From the NCBI GenBank assembly GCA_963575745.1, contig CAUYUJ010015726.1, positions 262,501 through 311,541 on the forward strand: a DNA stretch of 49,041 nucleotides. The letters run 5' to 3'. This stretch comes from Prorocentrum cordatum (lineage: Eukaryota; Sar; Dinophyceae; Prorocentrales; Prorocentraceae). The notes beneath the pieces were generated by a model. The model did no database searches. It had not been told where the DNA came from and was given only the letters and a program-made list of their open reading frames with translations. Each line of letters begins with the position of its first letter. Position 1 is the first letter of the stretch. Shown here piece by piece: positions 31,498-40,505 of the stretch. A program made the position numbers and the translations under genes.

Positions 31498-31498
31498 C

Positions 31499-31561
31499 TC
31501 CTCCTCCTCCTCCTCCTCCTCCTCCTCCTCCTCCTCCTCCTCCTCCTCCTCCTCCTCCTCA
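31499..31561 (+). repeat. Pure (CCT)n array
   Basis: About 21 CTC triplets without interruption. Confidence 0.95.
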
Positions 31562-31829
31562 GTCGTCTTGGGGGAAGAGGACTGTTTAGGCGTGACGCGC
31601 GCCCAGTATTTCGACGGAGCTCGCCGCTTTCCATGGCGCGCCCTGCTGCGCACGCCCTGGTCGGAGCCGCTTCCTTTGGCCTGGTGTGTGGCCACTGCAC
31701 GGGCGGGCAAGGACTTGCTCACTCATCCGCGTGCGACTTGTGTGCACCGTACCGCTTGGGCGTTTCCCGAGGAGTCGTCGATCCTCGACCCAGGAATGCT
31801 AGGGCGCATAGTTGTTCGACCCTCAGAGC

Positions 31830-31950
31830 CGAAACAAAACCATGCACTGTACCACGTTGGAGCGGGGCCTGAAGGGAGTCCAAGCATGGTCCTGTGTATG
31901 GGTGCCGGCCTCGTATTGCGAGGGCCTTACTGCTGGTGCCGCCGACCCTG
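31830..31950 (+). repeat. Dispersed repeat related to 26070-26180
   Basis: GTTGGAGCGG-GCCTGAA-GGAGTCCA, then GTGTATGGGTGCCG and CTCGTATTGCGAGG, match the order of blocks at 26.07-26.18 kb with substitutions. Confidence 0.6.
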
Positions 31951-31954
31951 AAGG

Positions 31955-31956
31955 GA

Positions 31957-32000
<44 letters not shown>

Positions 32001-32028
32001 TGACGATGACGATGACGACGACGCTGAC
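31955..32028 (+). repeat. (GAC)n then (GATGAC)n array
   Basis: About 74 bp; the unit changes from pure GAC to GATGAC hexamers. Confidence 0.95.
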
Positions 32029-32039
32029 GTGGGCCAGAG

Positions 32040-32235
32040 TCCTCAGAGATGCTTCTTGGGGTCTCTTCGGAAGTCTCTCGGGGGCCTCTGGGGAGGAACT
32101 TTGGGGCCTCTCGGGAGCCTCTTGGGGGCCTCTTGGGAGCCTCTCGGAGGCCTCTTCGGGCTTCCGGGGGACCTCTCGTGGGCCTCTTGGGGCCTCTTGG
32201 GCACCTCCTAGGGCCTCGTGGGAGCCTCTTGGGGT
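32040..32235 (+). repeat. ~12-bp minisatellite GGGGCCTCTTGG
   Basis: About 15 diverged units of GGGGCCTCTTGG or GGGAGCCTCTTG. The same unit forms the array at 36.27-36.44 kb. Confidence 0.85.
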
Positions 32236-33045
32236 CGAGGGGCGGGGCCTCCGGGACCGCACGGGGGCCGCGCGAGGGCTTCGGACTCGCGCGGGGGGGA
32301 AGCGTATCTGGGTGGCGACGCCCCCCCCCCACCGGGACCCCCCTCGGGAGCCCCGCTCCTGGCGCGGGGAAGGGATCAAAGGGAAGGGGCGTCCCTTCGA
32401 TTCCACTCCTAGGTTGTTCAATGTTGCTTTGGACGGCGCGTAGGAGGAAGAGGGCCCAGGCAAACGGAACGGAGGAGGAGGGAGACGACGACTCTAACGG
32501 AAAAGCCAAACCTGAAACGGAAAAACCCCTGACACACGCCGACAGGGTCGGCGGAGTTCAACCAGGCTTCCTGGGCTGGGCTCCCTGCGCAGCGCGCCGC
32601 CGCCACCGCCACCGCTACCGCCACCGCCTCCTCCGCCTCCTCCTCCGCCTCCTCCTCTTCCTCCTCCCTCTGGCTTGTATGTGCTATGGTCTGCTGCCCC
32701 CTGTGTTAGACAGGTTTTCCTGTAGCGTGTTTATGATTGGCAGGCCCCTGTGAAGGAATGCCATCCCTGGGGCCCTCGAGGCACTTTAATAGGAAGTGCC
32801 TGCTTCAGGAGAACGGGCTCTCTGGAGAGAGAGAGAGAGAGATAGAGGACAAAAAACAAAAAACAGCACAAACACATTAAGAAATGAAGAAGGGAAACAA
32901 ATCAAATGTTTCACAAGCTAGCTCCTGTCTGCTCTCATAGCTAGGCACATGTTCTGATTGGCTTCAGTCTGGGGGGACGCAGGAGATTCGGCCTCCGCTC
33001 CCCCAACCGCGGGCGCAGAAGGCAGAGTCGTTGCCTCTGCGCGGT
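32236..33045. other. No gene recognised
   Basis: Contains a CCGCCACCG/CTCCTCCGC low-complexity stretch (32598-32665), a short (GA)n run (32824-32842) and an A-rich segment (32850-32920). Confidence 0.4.
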
Positions 33046-33450
33046 CGGGACGCCAGTCAACGACCAGGAGGAGAAGCACTGCGAGCAGAGGAACTCGCTG
33101 CGAGTCCTGGTGGATGTCTTCGACTCGATGGCGGAGAGGGAGTTCCAGTTGGCTTGTTGCGAAGGCCCAGCGGCCTCAGGCCTTCTTCCAACGTGAGGAG
33201 AGGTTCGTCGAGAGTCAGAACCAGCGACGAGGAGGACGCTGGGTACTTGAGAACCCCAGGAGGATCTCGAGTACGTGAAGATGAGGGAGCTGCTGAAGAC
33301 AGTCGAGGAGCCAGGTGTTCGCCCGAGGAGAACGGCAGCGCAAACTCCAGGGGGCTGGAGTTCAAACGGCTCGTCGCCATGGTTACGGGGAGCTCGAGGG
33401 CGAGGCGGCGCTCGACGTCGTGAGGCTCTTCGGCAAGGTCGCGCCCCTCC
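33046..33450 (+). pseudogene. Coding-like remnant in several frames, unknown protein
   Basis: Protein-like, GC3-biased stretches appear one after another in different plus frames: NDQEEKHCEQRNSLRVLVDV and FDSMAEREFQLACCEGPAA (33060-33180), EERFVESQNQRRGGRWVLEN (about 33200), EYVKMRELLKTVEEPG (about 33268), and GELEGEAALDVVRLFGKVAP (about 33387) with a stop. This is the pattern of a decayed gene with frameshifts or of short exons. No family is recognised. Confidence 0.35.
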
Positions 33451-34228
33451 ACTGAGGAGGGGGCTGGGCGGGCGCCCGACCCTCGACCTCCGAGGCCCGC
33501 GATATCGATATCCTCCAGATATCCAACATCTAGGAACATTCAGCCAAAGGTGTCTCTCAAAGTTCGGCCTCCCGGGGCCGCTACCGCGCCCCAGGGCCAT
33601 GCGGAAGCGATCCAGGGCAACAGGGCCGCCTCCGGGGAAATGGCGACGGGTTCCGCAGGCCGTCCCTTGAACATCCGCCAACGGCGCCGACGCGGCGACG
33701 GCTATGCTGATGCGGACCTCGAGGCGTGGCCCGCGGCGGCTGTTTCTCCGCCTCGCGGCATATTCGAGCGAATGAAAAGAGGCATGAGCTCGGCGACGCG
33801 CACCAGGGGGTGGGGCGAGGGGAGGGGGGGGGATTTCAAGAAAGCGAGAGGATCCTTGGAAGGCAGGTGCTTTCTGAAAAAAACCCGGAGGTCTTCCAGG
33901 AGCCTTATTAGGGAAGTTCCTAGGCCTTCCTGAGAAGGCCCCCGCCTTCTTAGAAGGCCACCCCTCTCGCACCATGTCTTTGCGCGCGCCTCCAATCAGC
34001 AGAAAGTTGCCCAGGTGCAAAGGGACATGTCGGGCTGATGCCGATCCCCCTCCTGGCGGCGCTTTCGGCGCCGCCCCATGGCGCGTGCCGCGCGCCAGAG
34101 GGCGGGGTGAAACAGTGCACCGAGGAATCCGCACGCGAACGTATTCTTATTCATTGTTTTGCCGATCGGTGCGGGCCCTCGCTCCCCCCATCCCCCCCCC
34201 CATGGAGTAGATCTTTCGGCGTCTCCCC
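33451..34228. other. No firm gene; CCTTCT-AGAAGG repeats
   Basis: 33880-33965 has several palindromic steps of the form GCCTTCCTGAGAAGGC and GCCTTCTTAGAAGGC. Similar steps occur at 8.14-8.27 kb. Nothing else is supported. Confidence 0.4.
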
Positions 34229-34417
34229 AACATACTAATACTACCTGTGCGTCGCCCCCTTGGGGGCGACGCGCGCACAGAGAAGTTTTATTGTGTATGC
34301 GTCGTGGCGGGCGTTTTCTGGCCACGCCGCTCGGGAATCGATATACTACAAGATGGGTATACTATGTGTTCGGGTCGGGCCCGCGCCTCCAAGGAGGACG
34401 TATCGTATTAGTATGTT
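34229..34417. mobile_element. 189-bp unit with 13-bp terminal inverted repeats
   Basis: AACATACTAATAC (34229-34241) is repeated in perfect inversion at 34405-34417. Just inside the left end is a strong hairpin, GCGTCGCCCCC (34249-34259) pairing with GGGGGCGACGC (34262-34272). Size and structure fit a MITE. No convincing target duplication is visible and no second copy is in the window. Confidence 0.5.
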
Positions 34418-34900
34418 TCTGCGCGTCCCAATCTTGGCTGTTTTTGTCGCCTGCTTCAAGCAGGTGGAGTTTCATCCACAGGACGCACTGTGGCAAACAG
34501 CCGCGCTATGCAGAGGTCCGGAGCCAGACCCCCCCGCCTTCCGCCCAATCTTGAACCGCCGAATGGGAACACGTTCCCCACGGACGCCCGACGGATTATG
34601 CGTGTGCTTTGTATACGCAACAAAAGCGGCAGCAAACGAAACGCACCACCACTACATCGGGGGGGTGCAAGACGAGTCGGTGTGCGGGGGATTGCAAGCG
34701 CGCGCGGTGCCTCGTAAGGGCGCCGGAGGAGGTAATTGTGCACACGCACGCACACACCGCCACCCCTGGCCCCCAGCTTCGCCTCCGCCCTTCAGATGGC
34801 GGTGGTGCGTCTCATGCTCACTTTCCTCTTCTAGCTGCCTGTTTTGTTCCCTCTTCTTTGCGGCCGTCCTATCCCGCGTTGCTTTCTCTTGCAGGAGGCT

Positions 34901-35080
34901 TACAGTGGAGACCCATGCCAAGAAACACCCTGCTTGCCTCCGGGGTGCCATGGGTTTCTTGGGTTTCGATGGTTCTGCACTGGAGAGCGTGACGTTCCCA
35001 CACCAAAAATCAATGGACGTCTTGGGGTCTCAGGGTTGGGTTCTTGGTGGACGGGTTCTTGTGGTCGAGTTCCTACTGTA
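34901..35080 (+). mobile_element. 180-bp TA-flanked MITE, copy 2 (Tc1/mariner-pogo-like)
   Basis: The better-preserved partner of 29705-29884. The left end reads TACAGTGGAGACCCATGCCA and the right end, inward, TACAGTAGGAACTCGACCAC; both continue with CAAGAA-CCC, giving an imperfect inverted repeat of ~28-30 bp. Flanking TA fits Tc1/mariner-pogo target choice. The left end lies next to TTGCTTTCTCTTGCAG, which imitates a splice acceptor. Confidence 0.75.
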
Positions 35081-35309
35081 GTTCGCGCTCCCGCAGCCCA
35101 GCCTCGACTTGGTCCGCAACGGATGACCAAAAACCGCTGCATTCACATTGGTTCCTCGGCCTTGCAGGGATCCCGAACCGGTGTGATGTCGGACCGTGCG
35201 ATGACTTCGATCCCCAGAGGACGTCCACATCGTTATGGGACACCGCACACCCCAGGCGATCCACACGTGCATCCACGAGTGACGGCCCAAGACCCCAAAA
35301 GTTCGAGTT
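35081..35309. other. No gene recognised
   Basis: Unique-looking sequence without a supported coding region. Confidence 0.3.
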
Positions 35310-35361
35310 CGGCGGCGGCGGCGGCGGCTGCGTCGCGGCCGCCGCCGCCGCCGTCGCCGCT

Positions 35362-35417
<56 letters not shown>

Positions 35418-35430
35418 AATCGTCGTTTTC
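35310..35430 (+). repeat. (GGC)n, (GCC)n and (GTC)n array
   Basis: GGC units change to GCC and then to about 24 GTC units. Confidence 0.95.
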
Positions 35431-36016
35431 GGCGTATGCCTTGGCGCCGGCGTCGTCGGCGTAGTTCTCGTTTGGGCCGCCGTCGTTGTGGGGAGACAGG
35501 AACGAGGAGGGGGAGGGCTGGGGGGCGGGGGGGAGGCGACGCCCGTGCCTTTTCTTCACTCCTCCTGCTGTTCGCCATGCTGGACCACGCCCCTGCTGAG
35601 CTCCTCCTCCCCCGCCTGCCCTCCTTGAGATCCGACGTTTCGAAAAAATTGAGACATCATGAGCAATCACGACTGGAGCCCCAGACCCCATCTTTCTGGG
35701 CCATTTTCCGAGCTAGATCCATCTGTGAAGGTCCGGGGCCCGAAAAAAGGCAAAAACGTCCGGCTCGAAAAAATTGATTCGCCAGGATCTCATGGCTCCT
35801 CGCTCCTCTGCCTCCCCCCCCCTTCTTGCCCCTCGCCGATCGAGGCTCCTGGAGGGCTTCTCTCTAAGGCCGAGCTTCGAGGACGGAGGTCCCCAGAGGT
35901 CATTCGAATTTTGTTTTTGAAGCCTCCGGGAGGCTCCTCGTCGCCCCGGGAGGTCTTTTGTCCCCATCCCCATCTTCCATCCCCATCCCCCCCAATTTTT
36001 GCAACAGAAGTCGTAA
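35431..36016. other. No gene recognised
   Basis: Nothing supported apart from a GAGGCTCCTGGAGG/GCCTCCGGGAGGCTCC pair of palindromic steps (35843, 35921). Confidence 0.35.
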
Positions 36017-36172
36017 TGCATATGTAAATATAATAATAAGCATAATCATAATACGAATGATCATGATAATGATAACAAGAATAATGCCAATACTGATGGT
36101 AATGATAATAGCGATAATGATAATACTATCATGAGTAATAATCATACTGGTAATACGAATGATGATAACAAT
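36017..36172 (+). repeat. ATAATGATAA-type AT-rich imperfect repeat
   Basis: About 155 bp of AATA, ATGA and ATAC steps, strongly AT-rich relative to both flanks. Confidence 0.75.
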
Positions 36173-36269
36173 TCTAGACGCTTCGCGTATCCCCACCAGC
36201 CCGTCCAGAAACGACGCCCAGGCGAGTAGAGGGTCGTCCTGAGGGGCTTTTCGGCGTCTTGGGTGCCTC

Positions 36270-36441
36270 GGGGGGGCCTCTGTGGGCCGTTCGGAATCCT
36301 CTTTGGGGCCTCCTGGGGGCCTCTTGGGGCCTCTTGGGGCCATCTTGGGGCCTCTGGGAGCACCTTGGGTGCCTCTGGGGGGTATCTTGGGGCCTCTTGG
36401 GGGTCTCTTGGGGGCCTCCTGGGGGCCTCTTGGGGGGCCTC
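36270..36441 (+). repeat. ~12-bp minisatellite GGGGCCTCTTGG, second site
   Basis: About 13 units; continues up to the assembly gap, so its full length is unknown. Confidence 0.85.
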
Positions 36442-36541
36442 NNNNNNNNNNNNNNNNNNNNNNNNNNNNNNNNNNNNNNNNNNNNNNNNNNNNNNNNNNN
36501 NNNNNNNNNNNNNNNNNNNNNNNNNNNNNNNNNNNNNNNNN
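36442..36541. other. Assembly gap, 100 N
   Basis: Exactly 100 N, a conventional placeholder for a gap of unknown size. Coordinates to the right are therefore not metrically tied to those on the left. Confidence 0.99.
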
Positions 36542-36771
36542 GTGCGTGTGCGCGTGCGTGTGCGTGTGCGTGTGCGTGTGCGTGTGCGTGTGCGTGTGCG
36601 TGTGCGTGTGCGTGTGCGTGTGCGTGTGCGTGTGCGTGTGCGTGTGCGTGTGCGTGTGCGTGTGCGTGTGCGTGTGCGTGTGAGTGTGCGTGTGAGTGTG
36701 CGTGTGCGTGTGCGTGTGCGTGTGCGTGTGCGTGTGCGTGTGCGTGTGCGTGTGCGTGTGCGTGTGAGTGT

Positions 36772-36857
<86 letters not shown>

Positions 36858-36905
36858 TTGTGTGTCTGCGTGAGTATGATTGCGTGCGTGTACGTGTGCG
36901 TGTGC

Positions 36906-36937
<32 letters not shown>

Positions 36938-37283
36938 GTGCGTGTGCGTGTGCGCGTGCGCGTGCGCGTGCGCGTGCGCGTGCGCGTGCGCGTGCGCGTG
37001 CGCGTGCGCGTGCGCGTGCGCGTGCGCGTGCGCGTGCGCGTGCGCGTGCGCGTGCGCGTGCGCGTGCGCGTGCGCGTGCGCGTGCGCGTGCGCGTGCGCG
37101 TGCGCGTGCGCGTGCGCGTGCGCGTGCGCGTGCGCGCGCGTGCGCGTGCGCGTGCGCGTGCGCGTGCGCGTGCGCGTGCGCGTGCGCGTGCGCGTGCGCG
37201 TGCGCGTGCGCGTGCGCGTGCGCGCGTGCGTGCGTGCGTGCGCGTGTGTGTGTGTGTGCGTGCGTGTGTGTGTGTGTGTGTGT
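36542..37283 (+). repeat. Alternating (TGTGCG), (TG), (CGTGCG) array
   Basis: Four blocks: TGTGCG hexamers (36542-36768), pure TG (36774-36854), TGTGCG again (36886-36952), then CGTGCG (36953-37224) ending in mixed TGCG/TG. Nearly all of it is strict purine-pyrimidine alternation. Frames through it (Val-Arg, Cys-Val, His-Thr repeats) are artefacts. Confidence 0.95.
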
Positions 37284-37289
37284 TGATGC

Positions 37290-37935
37290 CGTTTGCTGTT
37301 CCTCTAGTGCTGCAAGACGGACGCTCCATCTTGATAGCCACCAAATCCAGCGCAGCCACCTTGGTGTGGTAGTCTGCCGTTACGCACGGCAGCACAGGCA
37401 AGAACGCAACGGATTCACGCGTATGCAGAGATCTTCTGGATTTGCCGCCAGGGGTGTCCGGTTTGAATATCGTTGTAAAATGGTCATTCAATCGTTCGAG
37501 ATACTTTGATCGATCACGACATCTGCATAAGTCAGCCTTGCCCAAGTACACACCACAGTGATCTCCATCGCACGTACACGGTGCCGCACGCATTGCCAGG
37601 TGCAAATAAGGATGCAACCGGCGCGGTGTCCCTGACGACGGCCGAAAAGAAGCTCCTTACCTCCTGTGGTTTCGTCTGCATGGTGAACAACCACTCATGT
37701 GGAAGAACACGAAGCATACGTATGGCCCCATTCTTTCGGCGCATGCGTCTGCATCGCACTCCAGAGGCGCAGAAATCTCGACACAAAGAGTAAGTGAGTA
37801 AACGCTTTCAGACTGCAGCGACCCCGTCGGGACGATGCACCCGCAGGCCAAAGGCGCAGTGAATATTCGCTCAATACTCATCCTCATGAAGCTGCAACCA
37901 TGCTCCCCAGCGAACCTGGGACCTGTCTCCATGCC
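37290..37935 (-). pseudogene. Cysteine-rich coding remnant with in-frame stop
   Basis: One minus-strand frame is open from 37932 to the TG array except for a stop at 37657-37659. The best part reads LHPYLHLAMRAAPCTCDGDH, CGVYLGKADLCRCRDRSKYL, ERLNDHFTTIFKPDTPGGKS and VLPCVTADYHTKVAALDLVA, with a C-x-C-x4-C...C-x-C cluster that could bind zinc. Codon bias and residue mix look like a real protein. Upstream, in another frame, PMWAYLCPKMTGDEADAVIA (about 37990) may belong to the same gene. I do not recognise the family. The array has replaced its 3' end. Confidence 0.4.
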
Positions 37936-38489
37936 CGTGCAATGACAGCATCGGCCTCATCCCCAGTCATTTTGGGGCATAGGTACGCCCACATAGGCTC
38001 AACGCGGCCACGTCCTTGCAATGCTTACGGCGCCGAAGGGGATGGCCACGCTTGCGCGGCTGCCATGGCTGTGCACCCGAGAAGCGCAACGAAAATCACA
38101 GCCAGCAGTGGGGGCGGTCGTCATGATCCCCAGGTCCAGGCCAAAAGCAACTGGACCATGACATGCTGCGCAAGTGCCAGAATATCCCCACAAGCTCTGC
38201 ACATGCCCGCTTCTCATGGATCAACTCGGATCTGCGCCGACCGCTGCTCTGACCTGGAAGCGTTCTTGCCCGACGCCCGACCAAGGCCGGCAACCGAGGA
38301 CGAGAAAATAATATTTGTATTGCGAGGTACGCTCGGCCTCACGCTCGCTCAGGATCGAAGCCCATGCATGGGCGCCTGTCGTGCAGACAGACTTGAGCGC
38401 TCGAGTCTGCGCCTCGAACTCTTGGACATACAGATACCTGAGGCCAAATGCTCACGGTCTCGACAACGTGTAGGCGTACCTGATGGCCC
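37936..38489. other. No firm gene
   Basis: Fragments of protein-like sequence on the minus strand may extend the cysteine-rich remnant, but no frame can be followed. Confidence 0.3.
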
Positions 38490-39290
38490 GAGGGAGGAGG
38501 GAGGAGGGAGGAGGGGTCAGACCCAAGCGAAGCATTTGTCTATCTCCCTGCTGTCGAATACATGCTCTGACAGGAGTGCCGCCTGCCTGGTTCATCCTCG
38601 CATGCCGCGCGAGAGGTGGTTCCTCGCATCTCTGAGCTCTTAGATGCCGCGCGCGAGGTGGTCCGGACCGTTTCGCCGCAGAAATCCTTGCAGTTCTGGG
38701 CTCCAAGACGCCGCGCGCGAGGTGGTCCGGCCTGTCTCGCCAGAGACCACCTCGCAATTCCGGCCCCTGGCATGCTGCTTGCGAGGTGGTCCGGCGCGTT
38801 TCGTTTGAGACATCCTGTAAGATTTTGGCTCCGAGAGGGAGGAGAGAGAGAGGGAGGAAGGGCCAGACTCAAACGAACAATTTGATGACACTGTTGATGT
38901 CGAATTGTGCTCTGTGAGGGGTCTGGGCGCCGCCAGGTCCATCCTCGCAACTCTGGGTTCCCAGAGATGTCGCGCGCGAGGTGGTGCCACGCGCGAGGTG
39001 GCCTGGCCTGTGTCGCAGGAGACATCCTTGCAACTCTGAGCACTGAGAAAATGTACGCAATGTGGTCTGTGGCCCATTTCGCTGGAAACATTCTCGCGAG
39101 TCCGAGCTCCGAGGTGCTGTGCGCGAGATTGTCTGAAATGTTTCGCATGAAACATCCTCACAGGTCCTGTCTCCGAGAGGGAGGAGGGAGGAGGGAGGGG
39201 GGCTCAGACCCAAACGAACCATTCGAGTACTCTTGTGTTGTCGAAGTCTTCTTGTGGAGGGGTCTGAGCGCCCCAGGCCCGACGGAGGAG
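38490..39290 (+). repeat. Higher-order satellite: ~341-346-bp units built from ~65-bp monomers
   Basis: CAGACYCAA-CGAA, each time after a GGGAGGAGG block, starts at 38518, 38864 and 39205, giving a period of 346 and 341 bp. Within units a ~65-bp monomer marked by GCGCGAGGTGGTCCGG recurs at about 38647, 38710 and 38776, and at 38988, 39054 and 39119. One monomer forms a perfect 11-bp stem (GCGAGGTGGTC at 38717-38727, complement at 38745-38755). Confidence 0.85.
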
Positions 39291-39479
39291 GTAGCTGGTG
39301 CTGACGCGCGGGCGCGATTCCTTGGTAATTGCCGAAGGTTTTTCGGGGAGGGGCCATGCTTGAGCAAATCGTGGCCGAGAATGCCCCTGGGGCTTCAACT
39401 CCCCGAATCAACGTGACTGTTGCTCCTTGACATCCTGACATCGTGCTGAAGCGCCAGCTCTGGGACGTTAGCCATGATA
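39291..39479. other. No gene recognised
   Basis: Short unique stretch between two satellites. Confidence 0.3.
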
Positions 39480-39660
39480 ACCTTGAAACGATTGTAAACA
39501 CTTAAGACGAATGTGCGCGGCGCTAGGCGATAGCCACATTTTGATAACGGGCCGCCATCCACCCGTGAAACTCTTGCATCAAGTTATGACGAGTGTGCGC
39601 GGCGCGTAAGCATGTTGCAAACGGGCCGCCCTCCATCTGTGAAGCTCATGTAAATTTTAA
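39480..39660 (+). repeat. Two further units of the ~84-bp satellite
   Basis: Two copies with GGGCCGCCATCCACCCGTGA and GGGCCGCCCTCCATCTGTGA, the CGAATGTGCGCGGCGCTAGG segment and ACATTTTGATAACG, clearly related to 26325-27365 about 12 kb away. Confidence 0.85.
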
Positions 39661-39764
39661 CTTCAGGATCTTACATCGTGAGAAAGTCTCAGGCGAAACG
39701 CCCAACCCTCCCTTGGACCGGCCTCGGGGTGCGACAGGGAGGAGCTATCCTCACGGAGAAGGGA

Positions 39765-40260
39765 TTGAGGAGGAGGAGGAGGAGGAGGAGGAGGAGGAGG
39801 GGGACGAGGAGGAGCAGGTGCAGGAGGAGGAAAAGGAACACTGCGAAAAGGAGAAGGGGAGCGAGCAACACGAGGCGGAGAACTAGGATTATAAGGAGGA
39901 GCGCTGCGAGCAGGAGGAGCAGGAGGAGGAAAACGAAAAGGAGTGCAATGAGAAGGTAGAGGATGAGGAGGAGAAGGGAGAATGAAGAAGAAAACGTCGA
40001 GGAGGAAAAGTACCAGTTGGGTGAGTAGGATTTGCATGAGGAGGGGACGAAGGAGGAGCGAAATGAGGAAATACAGGCGGAGGAGGAGGGGAGGAGGAGG
40101 ACCAGGAAGATCAGGAGGAGGAGGAGGAAGAGGAGAGGGAGGAGCGGGAGGAAGAGAGGAGGCGAATTTTAAGGAAGAGGTGTAGTGGAAGGGGCGAGGG
40201 CGAGAAGGATAGTGACGTGGATGCGGAGGAGGAGGAGGAGGACGACGACGAAAAGCTCGA
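39765..40260 (+). repeat. Purine-rich (GGA)n/(GAAAAGG) tract
   Basis: About 500 bp that is >85% purine on the plus strand. A perfect (GGA)n core (39768-39802) is followed by irregular AGGAGGA, GGAGAA and GAGGAC units. No protein is called. Confidence 0.85.
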
Positions 40261-40415
40261 CGACGACGCCGCAGGCGCAGGTGGATCAGGAGCAGGAAGA
40301 CGCGCGAACACTCAGGAGAACCCCTCGCTAAAACAACTATGCTTGGGTGTACTAGTCTTTGGCTATGCGTTAGCACTGCGTCGGGTGCTCCGTGTCGTCG
40401 TCTCTGCATCTGCAG

Positions 40416-40505
40416 GAGGGCCTGCCAGCCGCCACCCTGGACGTGCTCGTGGACAACGTCATGTATCTGCAGGGGTGCACCATCGTCCGCCGCCCCGCGG
40501 GCTGA
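40416..40505 (+). CDS. Exon-like island, probable terminal exon, unknown protein
   Basis: A pyrimidine-rich acceptor, CGTCTCTGCATCTGCAG (ending 40415), is followed by a strongly GC3-biased frame: EGLPAATLDVLVDNVMYLQG then CTIVRRPAG and TGA at 40503-40505. The mix of alternating hydrophobic and charged residues and the codon choice (CTG, GTG, GTC, ATC, CGC) look like a real protein C terminus. It is only 29 residues, so upstream exons must exist if it is a gene; they are not visible before the purine tract. Family unknown. Confidence 0.4.
   Translation, partial: EGLPAATLDVLVDNVMYLQGCTIVRRPAG

Noticed and set aside
32941-34134. 397-codon minus-strand frame
   Set aside because: Low-complexity Arg/Pro/Gly with no domain, and the opposite strand over 33.05-33.45 kb looks more protein-like.
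34260-35081. Conserved protein C terminus (KKHPACLRGAMGFLGF...)
   Set aside because: Two copies look like homologous exons with a splice acceptor, but they are exactly 180 bp, TA-bounded with inverted ends, and changes are mostly non-synonymous, so a MITE explains them better.
36142-37617. 491-codon minus-strand frame
   Set aside because: Most is Arg-Thr/Arg-Ala from the TG/CG array and unknown residues from the N gap. Only the first ~110 residues look like protein and are listed separately.
38096-38217. CAACH heme-binding motif (GTCAACHGP) on the minus strand
   Set aside because: The frame is short, stops soon and has no other cytochrome feature; a five-residue match is easily chance.
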